Shown here piece by piece: positions 35,674 to 46,105 of a stretch of 64,000 nt of DNA. The stretch spans positions 310,001-374,000 of the forward strand of contig NZ_SJPA01000001.1 in NCBI RefSeq assembly GCF_004332115.1, read 5' to 3'. Made by a program: the position numbers and the translations under genes. Each line of letters begins with the position of its first letter. Position 1 is the first letter of the stretch. The notes below the pieces were generated by a model. The model did no database searches. It was not told the DNA's origin and saw only the letters and a list, made by a program, of their open reading frames with translations. This stretch comes from Chlorobium sp. N1. GTDB lineage: Bacteria; Bacteroidota; Chlorobiia; Chlorobiales; Chlorobiaceae.

Positions 35674-35706
35674 AGCCCCTGCACATCACTCCGACGTGCA
35701 GGGGCT
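35674..35706. terminator. Bidirectional terminator of bchX and typA
   Basis: AGCCCCTGCAC (35674-35684) pairs perfectly with GTGCAGGGGCT (35696-35706) around an 11-base loop. It lies between convergent bchX and typA, followed by a moderate T-content tail. Confidence 0.8.
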
Positions 35707-35734
35707 CTCCGTTTTGTGCCGTTGCGGCTTCTGG

Positions 35735-37561
35735 TCAGGCGTTCGCCTTCTTGGCGGCCCGCTCCCGCTGGTTCTGGTCGAGGATCTTCTTGCGGATCCT
35801 GATGCTCTCGGGGGTCACCTCGAGCAGCTCGTCGTCATTGATGAACTCGAGCGCCTGCTCCAGGGAAAGGATCCTCGGAGGGGTGAGGCGCAGGGACTCG
35901 TCGGTACCCGAAGAGCGCATGTTGGTCAGCTTCTTGGTCTTGCAGACGTTGATGGTGATGTCGAGTCCGCGGGTGGACTCGCCGACGACCATGCCCGCAT
36001 ACACCTTGGTGTTGGGGGAGACGAAGAATGTGCCGCGATCCTCGAGACTGCTCAGGGCATAGGCGACGCAGACGCCGGTTTCGGCGACGACCAGGGCTCC
36101 GGTTTCACGGCCGGGAAGCTTGCCCCGGAACGGCTGGTACTCGTGGAAGACATGGGCCATGATGCCCTCGCCCTTCGTATCGGTGGTGAACTCGAGGTTG
36201 TAGCCGATGAGGCCGCGGGTCGGGATCTCGAACTCGAGACGGACCATGCCGCCGCGCAGCGTGCCCATGTGGGTCATCTCGGCCTTCCTGCGGCCCATCT
36301 TCTCGATGATGACACCGGTGTACTCGTCGGGAATGTCGATGGTGACATGCTCGATCGGCTCGAGCAGCGCGCCCGCCTCGTCCTTGTGCATGATCACCTG
36401 CGGGCGCGCGATGGCCAGCTCATAGCCTTCGCGGCGCATGGTCTCGATGAGGACGGAGAGGTGGAGTTCGCCGCGCCCCGACACGCGGAACGTGTCGGCG
36501 CTCTCGGTCTCCTCGACGTTGAGGGCAACGTTGGTCATGACCTCTTTCATCAGGCGCTCGCGGATCTTGCGGCTGGTGACCTCCTTGCCCTCCTGGCCGG
36601 CGAACGGGGAGTCGTTCACCGAGAAGAGCATGGAGAGGGTCGGCTTGCTGATCTCGAACGACTCGAGGATCTCGGGGGAGTCGGGGGAGGTGAGGGTCAT
36701 GCCGACGGTGGCGTCCTGGATGCCGGCGATGGCGACGATGTCTCCCGACGAGGCCTCCTTGGCCTCCACGCGCTGCATCTTGTCGAACTGGAAAAGCTTG
36801 GTCACCGTCCCCCTGCCGACGACGCCCTCGGGCTCGACGACGACCAGCTGGTTGCCGGGAGCGACCTTGCCGCGATAGATGCGGCCGATGGCGATCTTGC
36901 CGATGTAGTCATTGTAGTCGAGGCTGGTGACGAGCATCTGGAAGCCGCCCTCGTCGTTGGTCTTGGGAGCGGGGATCTCCTTGATGATCATGTCGAGGAG
37001 CAGGCTCATGTCACCGTCCTCGTCCGCCATGTCGTACTTGGCGATGCCGTTCTTGGCGGAGGTGAAGAGGTAGGGGAAGTCGAGCTGGTCCTCGTCGGCG
37101 CCGAGAGCGATGAAGAGGTCGAGCACCTGGTCGTGGACCTTGATGGGATCGGACTGCGGCCGGTCGATCTTGTTGATGACGACGATCGGCTTGAGCTTCA
37201 GCTCGAGCGCCTTGCGCAGCACGAACTTGGTCTGCGGCATGGGGCCCTCGAAGGCGTCGACGAGCAGAAGCACGCCGTCGACCATCTTCAGGATGCGCTC
37301 GACCTCGCCGCCGAAGTCGGCGTGGCCCGGGGTGTCGACGATGTTGATCTTGGTTCCCTTGTGCATGGCGGCAGCATTCTTGGAGAAGATCGTGATGCCG
37401 CGCTCGCGCTCCTGCGGGTTGGAGTCCATGACACGAACATCGACGTGCTGGTTCTCGCGGAAGGCGCCTGTATTCTGGAAAATCGAATCGACCAGCGTCG
37501 TCTTGCCGTGGTCGACGTGCGCGATGATGGCGATATTGCGGATATTCTTGTTCGTGCTCAT
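35735..37561 (-). CDS. typA: Ribosome-associated GTPase BipA/TypA
   Basis: A 608-residue translational GTPase. G1 is AHVDHGKTT, G2 region ITIFSKNAA, G3 DTPGHADF, G4 NKIDRP and G5 SAKNG; the elongation-factor-like domains and the BipA-specific C-terminus (YVGMVVGE-like: VYAGMVVGESTRG, then ELLEVTPESIRIRK) follow. It assists ribosome assembly and stress adaptation. The start at 37561 has an AGGA nearby; the longer frame to 37615 is not conserved. Confidence 0.95.
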   Translation of the reverse strand: MSTNKNIRNIAIIAHVDHGKTTLVDSIFQNTGAFRENQHVDVRVMDSNPQERERGITIFSKNAAAMHKGTKINIVDTPGHADFGGEVERILKMVDGVLLLVDAFEGPMPQTKFVLRKALELKLKPIVVINKIDRPQSDPIKVHDQVLDLFIALGADEDQLDFPYLFTSAKNGIAKYDMADEDGDMSLLLDMIIKEIPAPKTNDEGGFQMLVTSLDYNDYIGKIAIGRIYRGKVAPGNQLVVVEPEGVVGRGTVTKLFQFDKMQRVEAKEASSGDIVAIAGIQDATVGMTLTSPDSPEILESFEISKPTLSMLFSVNDSPFAGQEGKEVTSRKIRERLMKEVMTNVALNVEETESADTFRVSGRGELHLSVLIETMRREGYELAIARPQVIMHKDEAGALLEPIEHVTIDIPDEYTGVIIEKMGRRKAEMTHMGTLRGGMVRLEFEIPTRGLIGYNLEFTTDTKGEGIMAHVFHEYQPFRGKLPGRETGALVVAETGVCVAYALSSLEDRGTFFVSPNTKVYAGMVVGESTRGLDITINVCKTKKLTNMRSSGTDESLRLTPPRILSLEQALEFINDDELLEVTPESIRIRKKILDQNQRERAAKKANA

Positions 37562-37714
37562 CTTTTTTTCCTGTAAAAAAGTATATTTATATTCTATGAC
37601 GGGCGGAATATACATCTTTTTCCTTGCTTTCCGAACGCTTTAGCGCACCGTACACATTTCCCGGAGACAGAGGCCGCTCCACCTGACTTCCGCGCTCCCC
37701 CACATATCTTAGCG

Positions 37715-38560
37715 ATGAACAACATACTCTCCAGCAACTTCCCTCTCTTCATCCTGACGCAGGTCGTCTCGATGCTCTATATCGGCACCACGTTCCTCTA
37801 CGCCGCGCACTTCTTCAGGGACTGGCAGCCGGCAAAGAAGTACAAGCAGCCCGCGCTGCTGCTCACCCTCCTGACCCACCTGGTCTACCTCGGGCTCCTG
37901 ACCTCGATCGAGGGGTACCGGATCGGCTACTCCACCTTCAACATCATGACCATGGTGGCCCTCACGCTGACGACCACCTACTTCTTCATCGAGTTCACCA
38001 CGAAGAGCGACAAAACCGGCTTTTTCGTCATCGCGTTCGCCACCGGCGCCGAACTGATATCGTCGATCATGACCGCCCAGGCACCCGGCGACGGCCAGAT
38101 CTTCACCGGCATCGGCATGGGGGTGCACCTCGTCGCAGCCATCTTCGGCTTCAGCGCCATCGCCATCGCCGGCCTCTACAGCATCCTCTACCTCCTGCTC
38201 TTCCGCCAGATCCAGCGGAACCGCTTCGAACTGCTTTTCCAGCGGCTGCCGAACCTCGAGGTGCTCGAGCGGCTCATCATGCACGCCGTCGCCTTCGGGT
38301 TCATTTTCCTCTCCGTCACGCTCTTCGCCGGCATGCTCGAGCAGAACGCAACCGGCGGAGCGATCAACATCCTCGACCCCAAGCTCATCACGCTGATCGC
38401 GATCTGGCTCATCTACGGCGTGAGCATCTTCATCCGCCCGCTCCTCGGATGGGACATCAAGCACATGGCATACCTGCTCATTTTCCTCTTCGTCTTCATC
38501 ACGCTCCTCATCACGCTGATGACCGTATTTTCTCCGACCTTCCACAGCACGACCCTATAA
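37715..38560 (+). CDS. HemX/CcsA-like cytochrome c assembly membrane protein
   Basis: A 281-residue protein with about eight membrane helices (for example TQVVSMLYIGTTFLYAAHFF and HMAYLLIFLFVFITLLITL). It belongs to the CcsA/HemX superfamily: His residues at LTHLVYLG, GMGVHLVA and DIKHMAY sit near membrane surfaces. I do not see the tryptophan-rich WWD motif of true heme-exporting CcsA. HemX-type genes often stand just before hemA, as here (119 bases), and modulate glutamyl-tRNA reductase or heme trafficking. Precise function is uncertain. Confidence 0.75.
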   Translation: MNNILSSNFPLFILTQVVSMLYIGTTFLYAAHFFRDWQPAKKYKQPALLLTLLTHLVYLGLLTSIEGYRIGYSTFNIMTMVALTLTTTYFFIEFTTKSDKTGFFVIAFATGAELISSIMTAQAPGDGQIFTGIGMGVHLVAAIFGFSAIAIAGLYSILYLLLFRQIQRNRFELLFQRLPNLEVLERLIMHAVAFGFIFLSVTLFAGMLEQNATGGAINILDPKLITLIAIWLIYGVSIFIRPLLGWDIKHMAYLLIFLFVFITLLITLMTVFSPTFHSTTL

Positions 38561-38679
38561 ATCGTCCCCGCATTTGAAAATATGGGGGCAGTGAGATATA
38601 TTTCAGACTCAGCTTTATGCCGGAATCCATGGATTTTCCACCATACCCCGCATAACCGGTTCACTAAAACAGCCCTGCT

Positions 38680-39957
38680 ATGAACATCATTTCAGTCGGT
38701 GTCAATCACAAAACAGCACCCATTGAAATCCGGGAAAGAATCTCTCTTTCAGAAGTTCAGAACAAGGAGTTCATCACCGGTCTCATTTCCGGAGGACTGG
38801 CCCACGAGGCGATGGTGCTCTCGACCTGCAACCGGACGGAGCTCTACGTCGTACCGGCGATGCACGAGGTCACCGGCGAATACCTCAAGGAGTACCTCAT
38901 CTCGTTCAAGGACGCCCGCAAGGACGTCCGTCCCGAACACTTCTTCAGCCGTTTCTACTGCGGCACCGCACGCCACCTCTTCGAAGTCTCCAGCGCAATC
39001 GACTCCCTGATCCTCGGTGAAGGACAGATCCTCGGCCAGGTCAAGGAGGCCTATCGCATCGCCGCCGAAGTCCAGGCCGCAGGCATCCTGCTGACCCGGC
39101 TCTGCCACACCGCCTTCAGTGTTGCCAAGAAGGTCAAGACCCGCACCAAGATCATGGAGGGCGCCGTCTCGGTCAGCTACGCCTCCGTCGAGCTCGCGCA
39201 GAAGATCTTCTCGAACCTCTCGATGAAGAAGATCCTGCTCGTCGGCGCCGGCGAGACCGGCGAGCTGGCGGCCAAGCACATGTTCGCCAAGAACGCGCGC
39301 AACATCGTCATCACCAACCGTACCCAGTCGAAGGCCGAAGCGCTCGCCGAAGAGCTCGGCACCAACCGGGTGCTCCCCTTCGAGAGCTACAAGGAGCACC
39401 TGCACGAGTTCGACATCATCATCACGGCCGTCAGCACCAAGGACTACATCATCTCGGAGGCCGACATGCACGCGGCCATGCAGAAGCGCCGCCTGAAGCC
39501 GGTCATCATCCTCGACCTCGGCCTGCCGCGCAACGCCGATCCTGAGATCGGCAAGCTGCAGAACATGTTCCTCAAGGACATCGACGCCCTCAAGCACATC
39601 ATCGACAAGAACCTTGAGCGCCGCCGCCTCGAGCTGCCGAAGGTGCACGGCATCATCGACGAGGAGCTGGTCGCCTTCGGCCAGTGGATCAACACCCTCA
39701 AGGTGCGTCCCACCATCGTCGATCTCCAGTCGAAGTTCATCGAAATCAAGGAGAAGGAGCTCGAGCGCTACCGCCACAAAGTCTCCGAAGAGGAGCTCCG
39801 GCGCATGGAGCATCTCACCGACAGGATCATGAAAAAGATCCTGCACCACCCCATCAAGATGCTCAAGGCGCCCGTCAGCACCGCCGACAGCATGCCGAGC
39901 AGGGTCGACCTCGTCCGCAACGTATTTGATCTTGAAGAGCCCAACCAGTCCCACTAA
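38680..39957 (+). CDS. hemA: Glutamyl-tRNA reductase
   Basis: A 425-residue NADPH-dependent enzyme that reduces glutamyl-tRNA to glutamate-1-semialdehyde, the committed step of C5 tetrapyrrole synthesis. The nucleophile Cys50 lies in [24 protein letters not shown] and [13 protein letters not shown] (NADPH-binding) are conserved. It supplies chlorophyll and heme precursors. hemC follows in 21 bases, then hemD; the three form the core tetrapyrrole operon. Confidence 0.97.
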   Translation: MNIISVGVNHKTAPIEIRERISLSEVQNKEFITGLISGGLAHEAMVLSTCNRTELYVVPAMHEVTGEYLKEYLISFKDARKDVRPEHFFSRFYCGTARHLFEVSSAIDSLILGEGQILGQVKEAYRIAAEVQAAGILLTRLCHTAFSVAKKVKTRTKIMEGAVSVSYASVELAQKIFSNLSMKKILLVGAGETGELAAKHMFAKNARNIVITNRTQSKAEALAEELGTNRVLPFESYKEHLHEFDIIITAVSTKDYIISEADMHAAMQKRRLKPVIILDLGLPRNADPEIGKLQNMFLKDIDALKHIIDKNLERRRLELPKVHGIIDEELVAFGQWINTLKVRPTIVDLQSKFIEIKEKELERYRHKVSEEELRRMEHLTDRIMKKILHHPIKMLKAPVSTADSMPSRVDLVRNVFDLEEPNQSH

Positions 39958-39978
39958 ATCACCAAATCCGTAACCGCC

Positions 39979-40920
39979 TTGAAAAAACAGCTTATCATCG
40001 GTACCAGGTCCAGCCCTCTCGCTCTCTGGCAGGCAGAATTCACGAAAGCGGAGCTCTCGAAGCATTTCCCCGACCTCGACATCACCCTCAAGCTGGTGAA
40101 GACCACCGGCGACGTGCTGCTCGACTCGCCGCTCTCGAAGATCGGTGACATGGGACTCTTCACCAAGGACATCGAGAAGTTCCTGATCGCCAAGGAGATC
40201 GACCTGGCCGTGCACAGCCTCAAGGACGTTCCGACCGCCACCCCCGAAGGGCTCATCATCAGCGCCTTCACCGAGCGCGAGGATACCCGCGACGTCATCA
40301 TCTCGAAATCGGGCGCCAAGCTGCTCGACCTCCCGAAGGGAGCCAAGGTGGCCACCAGCAGCCTGCGCCGCATGTCGCAGCTGAAGAGCCTCCGCCCGGA
40401 CTTCGAGATCTGCGACATCCGCGGCAACCTCAACACCCGCTTCAAGAAGTTCGACGAAGGCGACTTCGACGCCATGATGCTTGCCTACGCCGGCGTCTAC
40501 CGCCTCAACTTCAGCGACCGCATCTCCGAGATCCTGCCGCACGAGATCATGCTTCCGGCAGTCGGCCAGGGCGCGCTCGGCATCGAGACCCGCGTCGACG
40601 ACGAGCAGACCCGTGAGATCGTCAAGGTGATGAACCACTCGAACACCGAATACTGCTGCAAGGCGGAGCGTTCGCTTTTGCGCCACCTCCAGGGCGGCTG
40701 CCAGATCCCGATCGGCTCCTACGCCTCCTTCAAGAACGGCAACCTGCACCTGCTGGCGTTCGTCGGCTCCACCGACGGCACCGTCGGCATCCGCGACGAG
40801 ATCACCAAGACCGGCCTCACCTCGCCGAGCCAGGCCGAGGAAGCCGGTATCGAGCTTGCCGAGATGCTCCTCGCGCAGGGCGCTGAAAAGATCCTCTCCG
40901 AAATCCGCAAGAGCTGCTGA
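39979..40920 (+). CDS. hemC: Hydroxymethylbilane synthase (porphobilinogen deaminase)
   Basis: A 313-residue enzyme that polymerises four porphobilinogens. [26 protein letters not shown] and [15 protein letters not shown] are the conserved motifs, and Cys241 in GGCQIPIG carries the dipyrromethane cofactor. The start is TTG 39979 ([14 protein letters not shown]); no ATG lies nearby and the N-terminus is as expected. Its stop shares one base with the hemD start (TGATG). Confidence 0.96.
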   Translation: MKKQLIIGTRSSPLALWQAEFTKAELSKHFPDLDITLKLVKTTGDVLLDSPLSKIGDMGLFTKDIEKFLIAKEIDLAVHSLKDVPTATPEGLIISAFTEREDTRDVIISKSGAKLLDLPKGAKVATSSLRRMSQLKSLRPDFEICDIRGNLNTRFKKFDEGDFDAMMLAYAGVYRLNFSDRISEILPHEIMLPAVGQGALGIETRVDDEQTREIVKVMNHSNTEYCCKAERSLLRHLQGGCQIPIGSYASFKNGNLHLLAFVGSTDGTVGIRDEITKTGLTSPSQAEEAGIELAEMLLAQGAEKILSEIRKSC

Positions 40921-41666
40921 TGCCGACCGTTCTGGTCACCCGCCCGGAGCATCAGGCCGCGGCATTCGTCGGCGAACTCAGCCGGCACAATCTGGACTCG
41001 GTCGTCTTCCCGACGATCGAGATCCGGCCGGCCGCAGGCTGGACGGTTCCCGACCTCTCCCCCTTCAGCGGCATCTTCTTCACGAGCCCCAACAGCGTGG
41101 GCACCTTCATGCAGCGCCTCATGGACGAACGCCCCGACGAGCTCAAGCGGCTCCGGGAGGCCAAAGTCTGGGCTGTGGGAAAAACCACGGAGAAGGATCT
41201 CGGTAAGTACGGGGTAACCACCGAGCCCGTGCCGAGGATCGCAGACGCCGTCAACCTCATGGCCGGCATCCCCGACCAGGAGATCGAAGGCAGGACCTTC
41301 CTGTTCCTGCGCGGCAGCCTCTCGCTCGGCGTCATTCCCGAGGTCATCGCCGAACGTGGCGGGACCTGCGTGGAGATCACCGTCTACGAGAACAACCCGC
41401 CCTCGCTGGAAGACTCCGCAAGAATCCGCGCAATGCTCTTGGAAGGCCGGCTCGACTGCCTCTCCTTCACGAGCCCCTCCACCGCCGTCAACTTCTTCGA
41501 CGCGATGGGCTCGACTGCCCTGCCCGAAGGGGTCCTTGTCGCAGCCATCGGCACGACCACCGCCGCAGCCCTCGAAAAGCTCGGCGTAAGGGTGGACGTG
41601 ATCCCCGAATACTTCGACGGGCCGCATTTCGCCGAGGCCATCGCCCTGGCGCTCAAGTCGCGCTGA
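40920..41666 (+). CDS. hemD: Uroporphyrinogen-III synthase
   Basis: A 248-residue enzyme of the poorly conserved HemD family, which cyclises hydroxymethylbilane with inversion of ring D. The family hallmarks are visible: [15 protein letters not shown] at the start, [22 protein letters not shown] and the second-domain [14 protein letters not shown] and [15 protein letters not shown]. It is translationally coupled to hemC. Confidence 0.93.
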   Translation: MPTVLVTRPEHQAAAFVGELSRHNLDSVVFPTIEIRPAAGWTVPDLSPFSGIFFTSPNSVGTFMQRLMDERPDELKRLREAKVWAVGKTTEKDLGKYGVTTEPVPRIADAVNLMAGIPDQEIEGRTFLFLRGSLSLGVIPEVIAERGGTCVEITVYENNPPSLEDSARIRAMLLEGRLDCLSFTSPSTAVNFFDAMGSTALPEGVLVAAIGTTTAAALEKLGVRVDVIPEYFDGPHFAEAIALALKSR

Positions 41667-41767
41667 ACGCCCCGATTCCCGCAAACAGCCAGATCTTTTC
41701 GACGCCACAGGCCGCCTGCAGCTGCAGGGCGCCGGGCTCGATTCGCCCGAACGGCGCCTGGAGGAAA

Positions 41768-42316
41768 TCAGTCGACGTCGGGAAGGTCGTCTGCGGCATA
41801 GACCCGCACCATCTCCTCTTCGGGAGGCAGGGAAGGGGGCTCCGGAGGAGCGGTCGGAGATTCACGCGGGGATGGGGCGGCCGAAGGGAGGCGATCCTCC
41901 TCAAACAGCTGAAGCTGGCCTGATTGTTCAACGGAGGACGGCCACGGCCCGGCCTCTTCGGCAACTGAAGCCGGAGACCCGGCGCCCTCGTTCCCCGAAG
42001 AGATCGCCGGCTGCGGCGGCAGTTTCACGGCACGCCTCGGCGCCGGGGCCCGGCGGAGCGCCGCGACGCGTTTCGGCCCTGCCGGCGCAAAGGAGCCGAC
42101 CTCCTCTTCGACGGCCTCGCGCAGCGACTCCTCGAGTTCGATCTTCATGGCGTGCAGGAGCTGCACGGTCTCGCTGCGGTGCTCGGCCAGCTCGCGGTAG
42201 ATCTGCCGGCCCATCTCGTCGAGCGCCCTGCGTTCGCGGCCCGGCCAGCCGGAAAGCATCATGAGGAGGATGAGCGAGAGGAGGACGACAGCCAGGATCA
42301 GGAGAACGAGTATCAT
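41768..42316 (-). CDS. Membrane-anchored hypothetical protein
   Basis: A 182-residue protein with one N-terminal membrane helix (MILVLLILAVVLLSLILLMML) and a cytoplasmic region that begins with a coiled-coil-like helix (RQIYRELAEHRSETVQLLHAMKIELEESL) and ends in a Pro/Ala-rich acidic stretch. No family known to me. Start ATG 42316 is chosen as the frame extends upstream only through low-quality sequence. It starts 13 bases after the phosphatase gene on the same strand, so they share a transcript. Confidence 0.55.
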   Translation of the reverse strand: MILVLLILAVVLLSLILLMMLSGWPGRERRALDEMGRQIYRELAEHRSETVQLLHAMKIELEESLREAVEEEVGSFAPAGPKRVAALRRAPAPRRAVKLPPQPAISSGNEGAGSPASVAEEAGPWPSSVEQSGQLQLFEEDRLPSAAPSPRESPTAPPEPPSLPPEEEMVRVYAADDLPDVD

Positions 42317-42329
42317 ACGGCAGCCGGGA

Positions 42330-43097
42330 TCAGTTCGTTTGGGCGATGGAGCGGAGCAGGCCGTCTCCGAGCTGGCCGTTGGCGCTGACGAGCCCTTCGC
42401 CACTCATCGTGGTCCGGCCCCGGTAGTCGAAACACTTGCCTCCGGCTTCAAGAACGATGGGGATGACGGCGGCGCAGTCCCAGGGGCTCATGATCTTGTC
42501 GACGGCCACCTCCGCCCTTCCCGAAGCCACCAGCATGTGGCCGTAGCAGTCGCCCCAGCCGCGCACGAGCCCCGCCTCGTGGCGGAGCCGGTCGACAGGA
42601 TGCTCCGAAGGCGGGTCGAGCAGGTACTCCTTCTCGGTGAAGACGACGGTGGAGGCGGGAATGTCGGCAATGGAGGAAACAAAGATGGGCACGCCGTTCA
42701 TGAACGCCCCAGAGCCCTTCCCGGCATGGTAGAGCTCGCCGAGCACGGGGAAGTTGATGACGCCGAGTTCGAGACGCCCCTCCACTTCGAGGGCGATCAT
42801 GACGCCCCAGAGCGGAACGCCGTGGATGAAGGAGCGGGTGCCGTCGATGGGGTCGATGATCCAGCGCCGACCGTTGCCGGAGGGACGCTCTTCGAACTCC
42901 TCGCCGAAGAGGCCGTCTGCCGGATGGCGAGCCGCCAGGCCGCTGCGGATCAGCTCCTCGGCACGCCGGTCAGCCTCGGTGACCGGTGAAGCGTCGCGCT
43001 TGGTGTCGACCTTCAGCGACTTGCGTGAAAAATATTCGAGAGCCAGTTCTCCCGCCTCGAGGGCGAGGTTCCGGGCCAGCTGGAGATCGGTGTTCAT
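42330..43097 (-). CDS. Inositol monophosphatase family phosphatase, HisN-like
   Basis: A 255-residue lithium-sensitive-type phosphatase. Motifs are GEEFEE, WIIDPIDGTRSFIHG (metal-binding) and the C-terminal WDCAAVIPIVLEAGG. The family covers inositol-1-phosphatase, CysQ and histidinol-phosphatase (HisN); the length, VTEADR and FSRKSLKV features fit the HisN branch best, which would complete histidine synthesis, but this is inference. It precedes the membrane protein gene on the same strand. Confidence 0.8.
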   Translation of the reverse strand: MNTDLQLARNLALEAGELALEYFSRKSLKVDTKRDASPVTEADRRAEELIRSGLAARHPADGLFGEEFEERPSGNGRRWIIDPIDGTRSFIHGVPLWGVMIALEVEGRLELGVINFPVLGELYHAGKGSGAFMNGVPIFVSSIADIPASTVVFTEKEYLLDPPSEHPVDRLRHEAGLVRGWGDCYGHMLVASGRAEVAVDKIMSPWDCAAVIPIVLEAGGKCFDYRGRTTMSGEGLVSANGQLGDGLLRSIAQTN

Positions 43098-43239
43098 AAG
43101 GGTTCAGGACTGTTGGCAGTGGCGGGACAAAAAAAATATAAGAAATTATTCCGCCTGCTCCGCCGGGAGCCCCTCCGCTTTATCCATGCCTGAACCGCGT
43201 TATCCCCGCCATCCCGAACAGGGACCCAAGAGCTGACTG

Positions 43240-43758
43240 CTAGAACCCCTTACAGGGAATCACCGTAACCGCCGCATTCGGGCGGCCCTCAACGAGCAGC
43301 GCTCCCGCCGCAGCCCTGATGCCGGTCAGGCACCCGGCATAGGGCCCGACACCACGGAATGTGAGTTGTATGCTCCCATCGGGCAGCGAAAGGGCGGAGG
43401 TCGCCTGAAAGTTCGAGGGCCCCGCACTGAAGGTTGCATAGAGCAGCCGAATATCCCCGGCACCGACGGCGGTCGCCGGGTCGGGGGTGATGGTGACCTG
43501 GAGGGATCCCTTGAACGCGGCGACATGCGTTATCGAAAAGAAAACCCTGCCAACGCAGGCACTCGTGCGGACGGTCCGGAATCCGGCCTGTGCCGGAAAA
43601 CCGTACGGCCGGCCTGCGGACCAGCGCAGCATCTCGCGCAGGTACTGCGAGGAAACCGCCCCGCGCCCTTCCGGCTCCGTGCGCTCCATAAGCCGGCCTG
43701 TCCGTCCTTTTGCGCTTTCGGCGACGACGTTGATTCGATCCTGGGCAATCCCGATCAT
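43240..43758 (-). CDS. Hypothetical protein, 172 residues
   Basis: Starts MIGIAQDRINVVAESAKGRTG at ATG 43758, behind a GGAGCGG. The protein is a mixture of short helices and predicted beta strands (GSLQVTITPDPATAVG and AALLVEGRPNAAVTV-like end) with no signal peptide. Cys residues near the end (CVGRV, CLTG, IPCKGF) might form a pair. I could not recognise a family. It is encoded opposite to the sensor kinase that begins at 44090, with 331 bases between. Confidence 0.55.
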   Translation of the reverse strand: MIGIAQDRINVVAESAKGRTGRLMERTEPEGRGAVSSQYLREMLRWSAGRPYGFPAQAGFRTVRTSACVGRVFFSITHVAAFKGSLQVTITPDPATAVGAGDIRLLYATFSAGPSNFQATSALSLPDGSIQLTFRGVGPYAGCLTGIRAAAGALLVEGRPNAAVTVIPCKGF

Positions 43759-44089
43759 AACCGCTCCTTCGAATTTCGAAATTGAAAATGCTGGCGACGC
43801 TTCCCGCCGGACACTCCGTCGAGTGCCCACGGGCCTCGAAAACAAGACCAGCGAATATCTCATACCGCAACGACAGCCACAAGAGTACGCCGAAAATCGT
43901 ACAAATTTCCATTTTGCGTATATCCGGCAAGGCGGAACGCCCGAAATCCGGCGTCCGGCAGGGGCTGCAAGGATATGTCTCAGGCAAAAACGGACGTCCG
44001 GGGGCGTTCGAGGAGAGTTGGATATGTCCTCGCCATTACCCTAATTAGGAACGTCGCACACAAAGCCCCCAAGCACAGAAAATCCACCC
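43759..44089. other. Divergent intergenic region before 7TM kinase
   Basis: About 330 bases between the 172-residue gene and the sensor kinase. It includes two GGATATGTC-type repeats (around 43971 and 44021) and a CCGGCGTCCGGC short repeat near 43950. No ORF with good coding character or clear terminator was seen; it likely holds both promoters. Confidence 0.4.
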
Positions 44090-46105
44090 ATGCAGTCCAG
44101 GCTCCGCCTCTCGCTTCCTTGCCTCATAGCGCCGCTCCTGCTGCTCTCCCTCCTGACTCTAGAAGCCCGGGCCGATACGATTGTTGCGGCAGGACAGAAC
44201 AGCATCAACATCACCGCCAGCGTCTCGCTCCTCGAAGACCCGGACGGCACGCTGACGATTGACGAAGTCCGACGGTCGGCGCAGCGGGGAATGTTCCGCA
44301 GGGCCCCCGACGGCATCACGGCCCTCAACCTCGGCTATACGACCTCGACCTACTGGATCAGGTTCAGCCTTGCCTCGAAGGATCCCGCACCGGGCGACCT
44401 CCTGCTCGAAGCCGCCTATTTCGGCCTGGACGAGCTGACGCTCTATACCCCCGGAGGAAAAGAGCTCCGTTCGGGCAATGCACGCCCGCAAGCGGAACGC
44501 TACTGGCCACACCGCTACTTCATCTTCCCGCTGAAGCTCGAACCCGGGGCTGCGGCCGGCGACTACTACCTGAAGGTCTACAGCTCCGACACCCTCATTC
44601 TCCCCCTTGTCCTCTGGCACCCCATGGCCTTCATCGAGCATGTCGAGCACGACTTCATCCTGCAGGGGGTCTATTTCGGCGGAGTCGTCTCGCTCTTCCT
44701 CTACAGCATGCTCATGTTCGGGGCCCTCAAGGACCGGAAATACCTCCTCTACGCCGCCTTCATCGGCTCGACCGGCGCAGGCTTCTTCTTCCTGAACGGA
44801 TACGCGAACCTGTTCGAGTCCGCTCCCCTGATCAGCCAGTACTCGACCAAAAGCGCCTTTGCCGCAGCGAGCATATTCGCGACACTCTTCGTCCGCGAGC
44901 TGCTGCAGACGAGGGTGAACTACCCACTGATCCACCGCATCCTTGCTCCGGTCATTGCCGTGCACTTCCTGATGGCAATCGCCCCGCTGCTCGGCATCCC
45001 CCCCCAAACGACCGGGGTCATGCTCTCGGCGACCCTCATTCCCACGGTGCTGCTGGCCCTCCTCGTCGCGATCCTCAGCGGCAGGGACAACCTTCCGGGT
45101 GCACAATATTTCCTGCTCGCGTGGACGCTCTTCCTGATCGCAGCCCTCATCAACAGCCTGTACAACTTCGGGCTCATCGCCGTACACCAGGATACGATGA
45201 GCCTCTTGCAGTACTCCAGCGCGTTCGACATGCTCCTCCTGACGATTTCCATCAGCCAGCGGGTGGAGGCCGACCGGAAAGCAAAAGAGGATGCGGTTGA
45301 AAAAGCCGCAGAATTCAAGGAAAAAATGATCAGGACGCTGACGGCCTCCGGCGAACGCCTCGAAAAGGAGGTCCGCAGAAGGACGCAGGATCTTGAAGAC
45401 GCCCTCATGCTCGAAAAAGAGACGTTTGACCGCTACCGGAAGTTCGACGCCATGGTGACGCATGAATTCCGAACGCCCCTGGCGGTAATAGCAAGCCAGA
45501 GCCAGCTTGCCCTCAAGGAGCTGGAACACGGCATCGACAACACCTCCACAAACATGGAGGTGATCCGGCAGGCGGCATACCGGCTCAACATGCTCTACAC
45601 ACGAATGGAGGAGAAGGACCGGAACCTCGTCAACCACCACCACAGCGGATGGGAGCAGGTGGAGCTTGGGGAATGGCTGCGGGAGACCGCCCGGGAAATG
45701 GCCCGCGCCAGCCACCACACGATCAAGGCCGAGACCGGCGGCGAACCGCTCCGCGTCGAAGCGCAGCCCTTCCTCCTGCGTGTCGCCGTGACGAACCTCA
45801 TAGACAACGCCGAGAAGTATGCTCCGCCGGGAAGCACGATCGCGCTTGCCCTCGCAAGAAACGGCACGCAAGCAACCATCCGCATCAGCAGCAGCGGTCC
45901 TGCGATCCCTGAGGCCTACAGGGAGAAGATCTTCGAAAAACACTACAGGATGCCGGAACAGCGCAACCTCCCGGGACGCGGGCTCGGGCTGTTCATCGTC
46001 AGGGACATCATCGAAACCCATAACGGCACCATCACCCATGAAACCCCCGGGAGCGAGGGCAATGCGTTCTGCATCTCCATCCCGCTTGCCAGCAGCGAAG
46101 CATGA
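44090..46105 (+). CDS. 7TM-DISM sensor histidine kinase
   Basis: A 671-residue membrane kinase. After an N-terminal signal-like helix (LLLLSLLTLEARADT) comes an extracytoplasmic 7TMR-DISMED2-like domain (about 40-185, ending ...LILPLVLWHPMAF), then seven membrane helices (about 190-395), a coiled stretch, HisKA with His458 in VTHEFRTPLAVI, and HATPase with NLIDNAEKYAPPGS and GRGLGLFIV. 7TM-DISM receptors bind small sugars or other ligands. It is coupled (ATGA) to the receiver-AraC gene at 46102, its probable partner. Confidence 0.92.
   Translation: MQSRLRLSLPCLIAPLLLLSLLTLEARADTIVAAGQNSINITASVSLLEDPDGTLTIDEVRRSAQRGMFRRAPDGITALNLGYTTSTYWIRFSLASKDPAPGDLLLEAAYFGLDELTLYTPGGKELRSGNARPQAERYWPHRYFIFPLKLEPGAAAGDYYLKVYSSDTLILPLVLWHPMAFIEHVEHDFILQGVYFGGVVSLFLYSMLMFGALKDRKYLLYAAFIGSTGAGFFFLNGYANLFESAPLISQYSTKSAFAAASIFATLFVRELLQTRVNYPLIHRILAPVIAVHFLMAIAPLLGIPPQTTGVMLSATLIPTVLLALLVAILSGRDNLPGAQYFLLAWTLFLIAALINSLYNFGLIAVHQDTMSLLQYSSAFDMLLLTISISQRVEADRKAKEDAVEKAAEFKEKMIRTLTASGERLEKEVRRRTQDLEDALMLEKETFDRYRKFDAMVTHEFRTPLAVIASQSQLALKELEHGIDNTSTNMEVIRQAAYRLNMLYTRMEEKDRNLVNHHHSGWEQVELGEWLRETAREMARASHHTIKAETGGEPLRVEAQPFLLRVAVTNLIDNAEKYAPPGSTIALALARNGTQATIRISSSGPAIPEAYREKIFEKHYRMPEQRNLPGRGLGLFIVRDIIETHNGTITHETPGSEGNAFCISIPLASSEA

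Noticed and set aside
35696-37576. A 626-codon plus-strand frame.
   Set aside because: Antisense to typA with G1-G5 motifs intact on the minus strand.
38749-40749. A 666-codon minus-strand frame.
   Set aside because: Antisense to hemA and hemC; no family match.
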